Below are positions 34,025 through 45,239 of a stretch of DNA of 64,000 bases, in pieces. The stretch covers positions 1,774,899 to 1,838,898 of the forward strand of contig JAVHNS010000010.1 in assembly GCA_036872755.1 (NCBI GenBank), given 5' to 3'. Within the stretch, counting starts at the first letter, position 1; each line of letters starts with the position of its first letter. The notes under the pieces were generated by a model, which saw only the letters and a program-made list of their open reading frames with translations, had not been told where the DNA came from and made no database searches. The translations under genes were made by a program, and so were the position numbers. Source of the stretch: Orbilia blumenaviensis. Its lineage: Eukaryota; Ascomycota; Orbiliomycetes; Orbiliales; Orbiliaceae.

Positions 34025-34085
34025 TCATCAACCATCACCCAACCATCACCCAACCATCAACCATCAACCATCAACCATCACCTAA
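34025..34085. repeat. AACCATCA microsatellite
   Basis: Imperfect tandem CAACCATCACC / CAACCATCAAC units upstream of the JmjC gene; a related ACCATCAACTACCCAACC tract follows its stop codon (36090-36130). Confidence 0.75.
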
Positions 34086-34240
34086 CCATCTCCAAACCAC
34101 CGCGGAAGTCTATTTGAATACCACCGATACTACCCACTCGAGACACACCTAGAAGCCTTCGAACGTATGCCCCAGAACCAATCCTCCTCCTCGTCGAGAC
34201 CTCCAGGAACAACGGATACATCGGATTGTGCTATCGACAG

Positions 34241-34438
34241 GTGTTTGCGGTTCATCTGCAGAAACATTTTGTTCACCTTGGCGTATAACCCAATTCTTTG
34301 TGATCCTTCATCGCCGGAGCCAGACTTCCCGATAGTGTTTGCGGTTCATCTGCAGAGACGGCTAGCTGTCCACTTGAAAGTTGTCGTTCTAGGTGTTAAC
34401 TGTTGGTAGTTAGGTGTTTGCGGTCTATCTGCAGAAAC
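34241..34438 (+). promoter_or_regulatory. three 25-bp boxes GTGTTTGCGGTTCATCTGCA
   Basis: Nearly identical boxes at 34241-34265, 34335-34359 and 34414-34438, each reading GTGTTTGCGGTTCATCTGCA (third copy TCTATC) followed by GARAC. Two are followed by TTCACC. They end 54 bp before the JmjC ATG, so they may be regulatory sites or 5' UTR repeats. Confidence 0.6.
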
Positions 34439-34491
34439 GTTAGTTCACCAATTCCATCAGTTTTCGCCGTGTTGCAGGCTCCTGTTCCACG

Positions 34492-36096
34492 ATGTCCGTT
34501 CAGGGAGAGTTGAAGACGCGTCAGGAGTACTTGGAACTTCTGGACAGGCTGGAGAAGCATGGTCTAGTGGAGGGTATTCCCAGTTGGTCCGCTATTGTCC
34601 CCCGAGATCGCATCCGAGTCCTCCCCGTTTTCTCAAAAGAAGAGATCTCCCCTGGAACCGTCCCAAAGGACCATCCGTCTTTGGTTCGATCTTATTTTTC
34701 TCCAGACCACCCGGCGATGCAGGCTATGAAAAGGCTTCCCGATTCCCTCAATCCGGAAGGAACATATCGCGTCATGCCCCCCGGCTCTACCTGTGCCGAC
34801 GTACTATCATCACTCCGAGAGGAGATGGAAGTTCCGAGCAGCCAGTATACCACTGGCAGCCCCCTCTCTCCGGCAAGCCCGCCCTCTCCGGCAAGCCCGC
34901 AAACCAGCCAGCCCCAATCAAAGCGGATCCCAGGAATTATAGGTGCCAGGGTGCCCCAGCTCAACGACTTTCTCCCCGAGTCCCTCCTTTCGTCTATCGG
35001 ATTTTCTGTCGCCGGAAACGCCCTCAAGGATCGAGTTGCCAATATTACCCCGGCTGGCTACCAGGCTAATCCCCATGTGGATTTAATGGAGGTTGTTCTG
35101 GCTGTTGGTACCACCACCAAGCTCTGGATTCTGTACAAAACGCCGGCTGCAGATGTCAAGGGGACTATAATCCGGGAGTCGATGGATACCTTTGATCTGG
35201 AGTCTATGCGGAGGGTGCTGTCTACCTGGACGGCCGGTCCCTTTTATATCGTTTTGCAGAGGCCTGGTGACCTGCTTATCGTTCCCTCCGGCTGGTGGCA
35301 CTTTGTTGAGACCTTGACTGGCGGTGTGCTCTCTGGAATTGAAACGTTTCTAGCTCAAGGATTCAACATCCAGCAGAACGTCGCACACCTGGAGGCCGAG
35401 TTCGATCTAGCACTGCCTAGAGACCCTGCTCTCCGTACCGCATCCCACCAGGACGTCCAAGACGCCGTTGGGTACTTTTGGAAGCTGGTGCAATACACCA
35501 GCCAGCTTCTGGATCAAGATAAAGATCCTTGGCCCTTCCTCCGCTCTGTCACCGGTGCCCTCCAATCTCTCAAGAAGATGCTTGTAAGCATCTGCGAGAG
35601 TTTCAAGGAGTCTGTACTATCGTTCACCTTCTTGAAGTCCCAGTGTGATACCCTTAAATCGCTTCTTCGGAAGCTGTCAGGTGCCCTCAAGTCTGCTATT
35701 GAAAGAGCCAACGAGGTAATCGACGAGAGGGGCATTTGTGCAACCCTGAGAGCTTGTAAGTGGGAAAAGGGGCGGGTGGGCAGCGGTAAAAAAGGGGAGG
35801 GGGGGCCCGGCTCAGACGAGGTTGACTCAAATGTCGGCGGCGCTTCTGGCCCGAGTTCTGGTGCTGGTGCCATTGCTAGTCAGTCGGGTTGGGTCAGCCA
35901 CTGCCTCAACTCCCAGCGGCACTACCCATTGAAAATGTGGTTGGAATCCCTTGACGATGTCATAGCTTTCAAGAGCCAAGAACGAAAACGTAAGTTAGCT
36001 GAGTCCAGGGATGAACAAAGGGCTCAAAGAGAGGAGTCGAGGGCCAGAGCTACGGAAGAGCCGGTCCGAAGGAGCAAGCGGCTACCCAACCACTAA
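34492..36096 (+). CDS. JmjC/cupin-like 2-oxoglutarate oxygenase-type protein
   Basis: Single-exon ORF of 534 aa from ATG 34492. The centre carries a JmjC-type double-stranded beta-helix: NPHVDLMEVVLAVG gives the HxD pair (H195, D197), KLWILYK (210-216) offers the lysine usual for 2-oxoglutarate, and PGDLLIVPSGWWHFVET gives the distal histidine (H270), spaced as in JmjC enzymes. The N-terminus (1-50) has a coiled-coil-like LELLDRLEKHG; 118-145 is Ser/Pro-rich with duplicated SPASP; about 440-465 is Gly/Ser-rich; the C-terminus is strongly basic (KRKLAESRDEQRAQREESRA..RRSKRLPNH), suggesting nuclear targeting or nucleic-acid contact. JmjC proteins demethylate histones or hydroxylate proteins and nucleic acids; the substrate here is unknown. 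It lies beyond the second palindrome, so membership of the helicase block is uncertain. Confidence 0.75.
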   Translation: MSVQGELKTRQEYLELLDRLEKHGLVEGIPSWSAIVPRDRIRVLPVFSKEEISPGTVPKDHPSLVRSYFSPDHPAMQAMKRLPDSLNPEGTYRVMPPGSTCADVLSSLREEMEVPSSQYTTGSPLSPASPPSPASPQTSQPQSKRIPGIIGARVPQLNDFLPESLLSSIGFSVAGNALKDRVANITPAGYQANPHVDLMEVVLAVGTTTKLWILYKTPAADVKGTIIRESMDTFDLESMRRVLSTWTAGPFYIVLQRPGDLLIVPSGWWHFVETLTGGVLSGIETFLAQGFNIQQNVAHLEAEFDLALPRDPALRTASHQDVQDAVGYFWKLVQYTSQLLDQDKDPWPFLRSVTGALQSLKKMLVSICESFKESVLSFTFLKSQCDTLKSLLRKLSGALKSAIERANEVIDERGICATLRACKWEKGRVGSGKKGEGGPGSDEVDSNVGGASGPSSGAGAIASQSGWVSHCLNSQRHYPLKMWLESLDDVIAFKSQERKRKLAESRDEQRAQREESRARATEEPVRRSKRLPNH

Positions 36097-39000
36097 CCAT
36101 CAACTACCCAACCACTAACTACCCATCCCTTACCCATCCCCTCCCTCCACTATTAACAAAATTAAATGCTCACATATCTCCTCGTTCCTCTCCTGCCTGC
36201 GATCTCGTAATCACATACACCTGTCGTACCATCCATCCTTGTCGCACCTTTCCAAATTTGGTAAGGCTGATACAAGTCCCTCCCCGGCCTCTTGGCTGTT
36301 GCATCGTAAGCTGTAGTTACTCAGCATTGGACCAGCCTAAAGATGCTCCCTTCCTTTTTGACGAGCCTTTTTCGCATCCTCCACAATAAACATACTTTTC
36401 GACCACTATTCCACTACCCGGAAATATATATATCATCCATCCCGAACCCAACCGCAGGGCCACCGATCACTCCTAAACTCAACTTCAAAGTCATCAAGAA
36501 CTAGCGATGCTAGTGTGTGCTCGCCCAGCGGTTCTCGCGTTTGCCATCGTATCACTCTACCTCTTTCGGGCGCTCTGATAATATATACAATTAAATACTA
36601 GGAGGTTGCCATTTTCATGTAAGTACGAGTAGGGCCAGTGTTAACGCATTAGGTTAAATTTACCTACTTGAAGTCTGGAGGTAAGAACTGCGATCGACTT
36701 TGCCTATGGTGTCCAGATCCGAAGCCGTATAATTTGCGGGAATACCGAATTTGTTCACGCAACGTCGAGAACATAGCTTTTGATGCGTCTATATGTCATC
36801 GTCATTAGCATTCGGTAAACCCATAAAGCTAAGCCAGTCATTCGTAGTCCTTATTTTTTCTGGTGATATAAAGAGAGTTTCGCGCTACGGGATTCCGATA
36901 CCTGAACTTAGGTGGCATGAATATCCATCATGATCTCTAACTTGAGTTTCATATTTAGGTACCTTTACAGAACACCCCCTAAAAACTAAAATATCTAGTC
37001 CACAGGCCTAGGACTCTATATGGGCATGATAACAAGCAACCATAGAACTTTAACAGTCCCCCTCCCCCCATCATTATAACTATTCTGCCATTTTTATTCC
37101 AGCCGCAGGCAGATTGTAAACCGTAGCCACGCATGACATGCCCCGGGCGACTTCATTCCCAAACACCAACATGAAAGTATATATATACCTAGCTGCATTA
37201 GGATAAATTGATATGGACCTGGGCCGAAGGAAAACTACTGGATGTACATCTGCTGGGTTAATGTCCCAGGATGTATCAGTTGTCCCACCCGTTTGATGGC
37301 TCTGGGCTGTGGCTCCCTTTGTTTCTTGATTTTGGACCCGTATATCATGGTTCCGGGCATATTACGATACACAGCCCTCCATTCACCTTACTGGCACGAG
37401 GAATAGCCACGAGATATAGATAGTAGCCATGTTTACGCTCCACTCTGAGCCCGTTCACAGGTTCCTAGAGAAACCGTGATTATCACATATACAGCCGTAC
37501 CTGTTGCAGGACAATTGTGTTCATATTGCCCTGATCTCGGGCTCTGATAGCGAGAGCACTAATGTACAGTGTTAAGTATAGTAAGACGTCTATATATTCA
37601 TCCGTATGCGTACATAGACTATACTAGAAACCGCATAGTTATTTGATGTTTTCCCTCCCGATTTTTGCTCATGTATATGGGATCACTGTGCTTCTGCTCC
37701 GGGAGAACTTGGTGTTTCTCATGGATAGACAATCACATCATGGGTACAGAGGTACCTTCGAGATGATTGCTACCTCCCCTGAGAGTTTACGGCGTCGATT
37801 CTCTTAGCCCCACTGGAAGAGAGGCCTTTATCTCAAGCTATAATCATTGGTATAATAATGCTGTCCTATTGTCTTTCACAAGGCACTCAGACCCCTTTTA
37901 ACAGCTACGTTTTTCGACTACTATTTCATCACATGTCTTGTTCTGGGCTGTACCGCAAGCTCTTGGAAACAGCCCCTAATAAGGTATTGGTAAGGCTAGT
38001 GCCGCTGCACTATACTCTAGCCAGCAGTTTCCGTATCGACTGTCTTAAGACTCTTTCTATGAATCCTCTATTCACATAGTCGGGAACTGATCGTCTCCAT
38101 GTACAAGAGAAATGCATGAATAAGGTAAGTATCCTCGTTCTTCATTTTCTGGAACGATGGGGACTCCAGAAGGTCAGCCTCATTTCCCATTTATTTCGGG
38201 CTGTAATCTCACATGTACAAACGGATCAAAATTATATTCGGAATGTTTTTGTATGGAACGGTATCAAACACCCCCCCTCCCTCGGTTTTAAACATCTGCA
38301 GCATCTATTGTATTTCCTTGTACTATCAATCACACGCTTCAAAGCAAGGCATCTAAATAGCTCAGGTCAGGTGGTATACTTTGGATTCGGTCCTTAGGAC
38401 CCTTATGGGCATACTATCCGGGGCCTAGGCCCAGGGATCAGCCTCCTGGGAATGCTGAGAACTGAAGCCTAAGTCACTACCTTTCTGTACCTGTCTATCT
38501 ATTTATATCCTGGGAGCAGCACCGTTAAGCTCAAAAGACTTGTGACCGAAGATTTAGTACACCGGACTCAAGCCGTGTAGAAACTCTCAAGGTCGCCCAG
38601 CCCATACACCAAATATAAGCTAGCTGCGACCTGTGAGAACAATAAGACTTCTTAAGGAGTGGCTGTATTCGTATTATTAAAGATGGTGCCTGAACTAAAA
38701 CTAACTACACCCTTTTGGGGCAGACTTGGTTTGAAGTTGGGAGGAATAAGGTTACTAATATAGCCTCTTTAATGGGACACATGGTGGGGAGACGGGGCAT
38801 AAAACGAGCATTCTCAGGGACTTTGGCACAATACCTTGCATACTATTACTGAGTACCCTAACCCACTTGGTATGATCTTGGAAACGCCTGAGTGTATCCT
38901 TCGCCGTCGAAGGTGGTGACCGGCTGACTTACGAAGTCTAGATCCCGGTTTAAGAGGTACGCACCTGGCCAGTGTATACGTATGTAGTTCTTAGTATATC

Positions 39001-41240
39001 CCATGTATAGAGCGGGTGCGGCCCGCCCACACCGCAAGGTGGCTATCATTATGGCTAACCATGGTCGCCGGCATGATATTTATCACGATTCCTATGCAAT
39101 AATTAAGGCTAGATATTGTATCAGTTGTCCCGCCCGTTTAATGGCTTTGGGTTGGCAGCCTCTATCTACCTGTTCTCGATAACGCCGCCATAACCCGGAC
39201 CAGATGTCATTGTTTAGGGTATCTCTCGATGGCAGATCAGACTCGCTTTCAATTGACAGTTATGAGGCTTGAGTGCGCAAAATAGAAACGTTCACAGTAG
39301 ATACTATAACTATTTTCGAAATTTCCAGGGATTTTCAAACGCTTGTAAAGAAGAAATACGATGTCCTGAGATTGGATTGTTATTTGTGGCCAGTCCGATG
39401 CTAGAGACTACCGTAGCTAGCAGTGAGAAGTGCGGCTGAAAATAATTCTCGGAGTTAGCGTAGATATAAGACTACGTAGAGCACAGCATTAGAATATGGT
39501 TATGGCACAGGAAACCTGGGGTTTGTATTCAAAGCCATATGTATTCCACGCGCACAGTCTAGATTTGAGTACAGCGACGGTTATTTTTATTCTGTCATAA
39601 GGTATATGAAATGAAACTCACAGAGAAACGACTCAAATATTAAGAATGACGTCTCGTCCTTCAATACTGCTCGTGGAATTGTACTAGTACTATTAGTAGG
39701 CGGTGTTCAAGTCCATCAAGTACATGATAACAGGTCTTAGTTACCATGTTTTAGAAGTACCATTCAATTCATAAATGGTGGGCGATCCAGAACGCACGGA
39801 CGGCTGCGGCTTAGCGGCCCGTATACACGTGTATATCCATAAGCAGAATAGCATTGATTTTACAAAACCAATCGGCTTAGGTACGTAAGTATATAGAAGG
39901 CGAAATTTCTTGAAATTGAGCTCAGAGTTACTTGGAGCGCAACAAACGTTAGCACAGGGATTCACTACGCTCTATACAACTATTCCAGTATCTATATTTG
40001 GGGTTCTATATGTATATGAATAAGCGTCGTTAATACATTCATGATTATATTCAGCTAGCTAAAACCCAAGTTATAGATGACAAATTATCCCTAAGACTTA
40101 TATGGGCGCGTATACGGCCACGGCTGCTTCGAAATCATCGATCGTGGAAATCTAGGAACCCATTAGGAAGGCCTTTAGAGTGAAAGTAGTCATTTCGGCG
40201 CCCAGTACATACCGCACGTATCGGATAAAAACTCACGCGTGGGATGTCAACCTGTGATTGGGGGGTCACCAGTCCTCCCGTTAACCTTCGGTAGAAATTT
40301 GTATAATTACTAAGTTATCGCCGGTTGACGATGGAGTCAATTGAATGTATACCGGATCTCTTTCGAAGAGGTAGGTCACTCTCACTACCTCGCGTAGAAC
40401 CAGTTCGTTTAGCCCTAGGGCTGAATCCGGCTCCGCTATGTGTGTTTCTCCGACTTCCGCTTTAGTGTCATCGATGCCAGAATTCCTCCTACCGATTATG
40501 TCATCGAAACGAAGCTAGAGGTGATGATAGTAGGGCAGAACTATATGATGTCAAGAGGTACCGTCGAAGTCCAGGTAGTTTAAGAGTCGACCAGCTTCTA
40601 GTAGATTAATGCCACTTCGAGAGTGCGCTATCTTCTCGACTGTGTATACCATAAATTGAAGTCACGGTCTCGTTAGTTTTTTTTTGGAGCTAGTTTAGAC
40701 TACGTAAGGGTGTCAGTAAATACTCTAGGGTGTTTGGGTACTTTTCTGGGACTGCTTCTGAACATTAAAGCGTTTTAAAGAGAGAGCAAGCCGTCTTATT
40801 ATCTTTCAAATCATTATTTATATTTTTTTAAGTTCTCTTCTTTTTATAAACCGTCTTGAGAAATCAGCCAAAGCCCCGTATGGTATGTTTTCTTGATAAG
40901 ATATTTTTACATAATTGAACTCGATATGCCTAGTTATAATTATAATGAAACATAGCTACTACAGAATTAGGCTCTTCTCTCAAAACTAAGCCTTGGTTAT
41001 CTGGCACGCGGTAGGCCAGGACTATATGAAGAATATCGAGGTCTTGTTTGAGAGGGTCGATAAAGTTATTGATTTCTGGTTAAAATTGCATATTCCGATG
41101 GTTCTGGTACTAGAACTGCCCTATAAAAGAAAGAAAAACCTGATGTTATCGCGTTCGTATCCAAAGACATTCTGCTCAGATATTCCGCTCAAGACCAGTG
41201 AACTCGTTCTTTGGGGTTCTTATATCTAGATAGACTTTGC
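36097..41240. other. decayed gene-poor region
   Basis: No intact gene. Short open frames have no domain. Contains a relic of the 30381-31518 gene (37753) and a duplicated segment: CAGTTGTCCCACCCGTTTGA at about 37279 and its close match at about 39121 with TGGCTYTGGG following. Around 38710-38745 there is GGGGCAGACTTGG and GAAGTTGGGAGG, recalling words at both sides of the helicase gene. Confidence 0.5.
37753..37826 (+). pseudogene. relic of the short Cys/His-tail paralogue
   Basis: ACCTTCGAGATGATTGCTAC onward matches the second exon of the gene at 30381-31518 (GCCTTCGAGATGATTGTTAG, positions 30592-30611), continuing with TTACGGCG and CTTAGCCCCAC against CTACGGCG and CAGCCTCCA. The frame is broken by a 2-nt gap and nothing downstream is readable for long. 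Confidence 0.65.
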
Positions 41241-41249
41241 ACTTAGCAG

Positions 41250-42400
41250 AAGCTACTATGTAAAACAGCCCTTTGATAGAAAACGTTCAGGTGGCTTCGG
41301 TGGTGATGATTTTCCCGTATGGTTTTAATTGGTTCGCTGGTGCTTAGATGGAAATATGGGAAAGAAGAAGGGACTAGGCCGGGTGACTTGAGATTGACTA
41401 GCTGACTCTCTTCATTTTCAATGGTGGAGAATAAGGCGTTCTGTTCGGTCTTTATTGCTGCGACAAGAGTAACCATGGGGCGAGGAGGCGGAAGGGTTGC
41501 TACAGACTTCCTCTGTTTAGCCTGGATATGTAATTGCTACTGGTTGTTTTTCTTATCAGCAGGAGTATATTGTTCAAGTAATTGTTTGAGTGAGCTTAGG
41601 CCATCCATAAAGGCTGTATATATAATAATATGTTACATGTGAGATTTCTTTTGGTAACAAGGCTCTGTAGATTTTAGAGTTTGGTGATTGGGAAAAAATG
41701 CGACTGATATTCAAATACGATCTGGGCTGGGTGCCACTAAGCCCCCCCTCTGTTAACTTTAGTATCATTTTTGGGTCAAAGCACCCCATTATCCTGTGTT
41801 AGTGTTCAAACTCGAAATACCTGTTCTTGTACTTGAACAATTGATTTTGTACAAATTGCTATCTGTCTTGCATTCTGGGCCCCTTTGACGCATGTAGTCA
41901 GGTTGGTCAGATCTAGCCCGGAGGTCCTTGATTGGGGTAAAGAGGACGGACTGGAATTCAACTGAGATATTGTATTCCTTAACCCCTTTTTCAAGTTTCT
42001 CGATGCATAGTTGCTCGAGAATTTATTATTCGAACATTGTACAATTGTGTCATCATCTAGCGCTTGCAGATCCTCTCCAGTAGAAACATAAGATAAAGTA
42101 AAGTCAACTACAGTGCCATCTCATTTAGACCCGGGTACGATTCCCAAAGAGCGTTAGTAGTTTCACCGGTAGCTGGGGTTTCGGGCGCTGTATTTTTAAG
42201 ACTGGCTGCATCGTTCTGGGACTATCAACCACCATCGGAGACACCGCCTCCATCCTCGGGAACTTTGCTACCATCTTCAGTGACGTCGGTATCATCCACG
42301 AACTCATCATCCGAATAATTGGTCTTCCCGTCCCATGACGCCTTCTCCGATTGTCTGTTATCGGGAACCTTAGTTCAAGATGAGCCAAGACAAGATAACA
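41250..42400 (-). pseudogene. interrupted acidic/Q-rich gene, unknown family
   Basis: Minus-strand reading gives several coding-like blocks separated by stops and probable introns: an acidic block (YSDDEFVDDTDVTEDGSK, about 42300-42240) ended by TGA TAG, then a block with TAPETPATGETTNALWE (about 42205-42150), a Ser/Asn-rich block with LKKGLRNTISQLNSSP (about 42060-41810), and a block EQYTPADKKNNQ-stop-QLHIQAKQRK (about 41570-41490) running into VTLVAAIKTEQNALFSTIENEE (41476-41250). Two interruptions are CAG-to-TAG-like, in keeping with repeat-induced mutation. I do not recognise the family. Confidence 0.4.
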
Positions 42401-42539
42401 GCATGTGTGTCCTTTATTACCGAAGCGGCCACTCGCTCTTATCTTTCGTGCACCTTGACCTGGCGTATTTGGCGACGAAGCTCGGTCATTCGTTGGTTAT
42501 AAGCCGGTTGAGGCGTGATTATCTAGATTAGAGATGGGC

Positions 42540-45230
42540 GAAATGAAGGAAAATAATTATTATTAGCTGACAGAGAATCTTGAATATTCTAGTGACAATC
42601 GAGTAGTTATCTACTTTATAATAATAACAAGAATTCAATAATAATAGGTGGTCCGTAGTAAGAGTAAATGATGAATATCGATGGTAAAATTCAATGGCAA
42701 AAGATCAATGGTAAGAGGTAAGGAGCCGACGCCCAGCGCAATATTTATTAAGGGTATACTATCGATGTAGCTATATAACAAATCACAACCACTAGATATC
42801 AATACATCGATATTTAATATTACAAGTGAAATTCTATGAGCCTCCGCGTATATACAGGCAACTTTAGGGACTAGGAATAGGTGATGCGGGATAGCGAGCT
42901 AGGCTGGTTCTGGTTCTGGTTCTGGTTCTGGCCGCTGAGGATGTAGCTATTCCCAAGGAAACCATCAAAGAAGCCGCGGAAGCGGGTGCCATGGATGAAG
43001 CAGTCCTGGTATATGAAATGGGGCGCCCGAGTGTCGGCTTTTTGTCCGATTGCTTACGAAATTTCCCCAAATAAGGATCGTGGTTGACCGAAACGGACAA
43101 TGTTAAAAGTGGGCCCGCACACAGGACTGGAGGTGGTGTCTATCACCGCAAATTAATTCAACTACTAGCCTAATAGTTGTCTAATAAGACCATCAATAGC
43201 CGGAATCTCAAAAGCCAATTCCCTACTTAGAACACAATCTCACTGTTTGTATCTCGTTAATGCAAGTTTCGTTACAGCCAGACCGGGAATAGAGCACTCT
43301 GTCTGTGCTTGGATGAAGTATATAGCCTGCGAACCAGCCTGCGAACCAACTACCTGTGACTAGTTGCCGGCTTCTGAACAAGCAGCTACTTATGAACCAG
43401 CTACCTATAAACTAATTCCATATGAACTAGCTATTTGTGAAACAATTGCAAACTCATCCGCTAGCTTAATGCGTGACTGTCCGCAATAGGTATTTTTCAA
43501 AGCGGGTCTGCACGCAAAACCGATGCAGCAACCACTAGATATGGCGCCTACCGCCGCATATCCACCCGATTGCTAGTTTAATAGCTATTCAACCCAGACT
43601 ATCAATAATTAGAGTTTTCGCAGTTGATTCCCCGCGGCCGCCCACATCGAAAGCCGCGTTGCATCCAGCCCAGGCCAGGAAATCGACTGCTCTATCTGTG
43701 TACAAATGAATTAGCTAGCTGTCCGCCTGTGCGAACTGTCCGATAGCCTACAACTCAGCTGTGAGCCTGCAAACTAGCTGCCTGCGAATCAGCCTATGAA
43801 TCAGCAGGCATTTATTAGGTTAGCACGTAGCCATTCGAAGCGGGTAATCTTCAAGGTGGGTTGACTATCACGCAAAAGAAACCAGCAGAGCGGGCACACA
43901 ACCATCTCTGTACAAGACCCTCGCTTGCAGGATTACTCCATCCCTTCTGCTCCGTAGCAGAGCATTCGGGCACCAGCTCAGCAACCATACAGCCTTACCC
44001 ACCAACAACGCTAGCTTGTGATTGGTACCCAACCCGATACGCTTTGCGCCAGGAATCGACTGCTCTGTCTGTGTCCGAATTAGCATGCGAACCAGCCTGA
44101 GAACTAGCTGTAATTGCTCATCTACCAGCTTAACATAAGACCGTTCGAAACGGGTAACTAATCCTGAAAGTGAGTCTGCAGGCAACAAAACCGGCGTAGC
44201 GGCCATATAACCCTCCTCTACAAATCTCTTCGCCTACAGAATTACTATATCCCTTCTGTGTAATAGAGCAGTCAGGCGCGGTATGTTCTATGACAGGCAA
44301 TACAAAATCATGAAACGCATATGCAAATAAAATACAAAAGCTAACTTTATATCAATATCACAATATCATTGTAGGGTGTAATAAGCAATGTTTGAGAACA
44401 ACACAAGCTGTATCTTAACCGTGAAATACCCAATAGTCGAAGTTTAACAGTCATCATAGGCCTTAATTCGTGAGGGTCACAAATATCAGAATGAATGTAC
44501 CTTCTGGCGGAATTAGAGCCGTTCGAATGATAAATAGAAGGCCCTGTGGCCGCATCATGGTCTGTGCGTTCTCAGTCTCAGATACTGAAGATTCTATGTG
44601 AAAGAATATATGCGAAACATATGTGTCCACCGGAATGGCATAACCTGAAATATGTCAAACGATGAACTCTGGTATAGATTATCCTAGGGATAAAGTTGGA
44701 ATATGTCATTACTCTGTGTTAGTATTGTATTTCCGCAGTCACACCCGGGTATCCGTAAATAAGTATATACGTAGCTAGACATCTGTTTTCCATGTACATG
44801 TATATCTAGTGCGCGATACCCTTATATAACTATGATATCATGAGCTTAATTTCCTAATTGGAATATATACATGTACACGTGTAGTATACTATACTACATA
44901 CACCCACAATTGAAAGCAACCAACATTTATATGCAATATCCACTGCTTACTTGACACACCATATGCACGCATTATACGATAATTAACTACGGAGAGATTC
45001 GACTCGGGGTATTCTATACTCAAACCTTACAGGTGCGTATATAGCACAGGATATGTATGGATACAGACGTATGTCGATTGCATCGCTAATTGAGTTCGCA
45101 AGTTTTCAAAACATGCTTATAGGTGTAAGGCCAGGACTGGGGTTTTGATAAGATGCTTCCTATTCAACAGAAACCTTCACTCCACAGGGCTAGATTCGCG
45201 CTCGACAACGGCAATGATGTCGAAACCACG
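42540..45230. other. gene-poor stretch with dispersed repeats
   Basis: No supported gene. Holds a (GGTTCT)n tract near 42905-42931 and the forward dispersed-repeat copies at 43070-44280. The remainder (44280-45230) is AT-rich with no ORF of note. Confidence 0.5.
43070..44280 (+). repeat. array of diverged dispersed-repeat units
   Basis: At least four partial units, near 43080-43330, 43490-43700, 43860-44080 and 44150-44280. Shared words: AGTGGGTCTGCACGCAAAAC-like, TACCGCCGCATATCCACCCG, ATCGACTGCTCTRTCTGTGT, and runs of GCGAACCAGCYTGCGAACYA. Same family as 51980-52450 and, inverted, 33300-33900. Confidence 0.7.
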
Positions 45231-45239
45231 TTAACCGAC

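Larger units (their letters stand above)
31519..34491. other. gene-poor stretch with palindrome, dispersed repeat and upstream boxes
   Basis: No supported gene. Contains the palindrome at 31661, a reverse-oriented copy of a dispersed repeat (33300-33900), an AACCATC microsatellite (34025-34085) and three 25-bp boxes upstream of the JmjC gene. An ATG ORF at 34167-34409 overlaps two of the boxes and cannot be spliced in frame to the JmjC ORF through the obvious GTTGCAG acceptor at 34477. Confidence 0.5.

Noticed and set aside
34167..34409. Possible 5' exon of the JmjC gene
   Set aside because: Joining donor 34241 to the acceptor ending at 34477 puts the JmjC frame out of phase, so ATG 34492 is kept.
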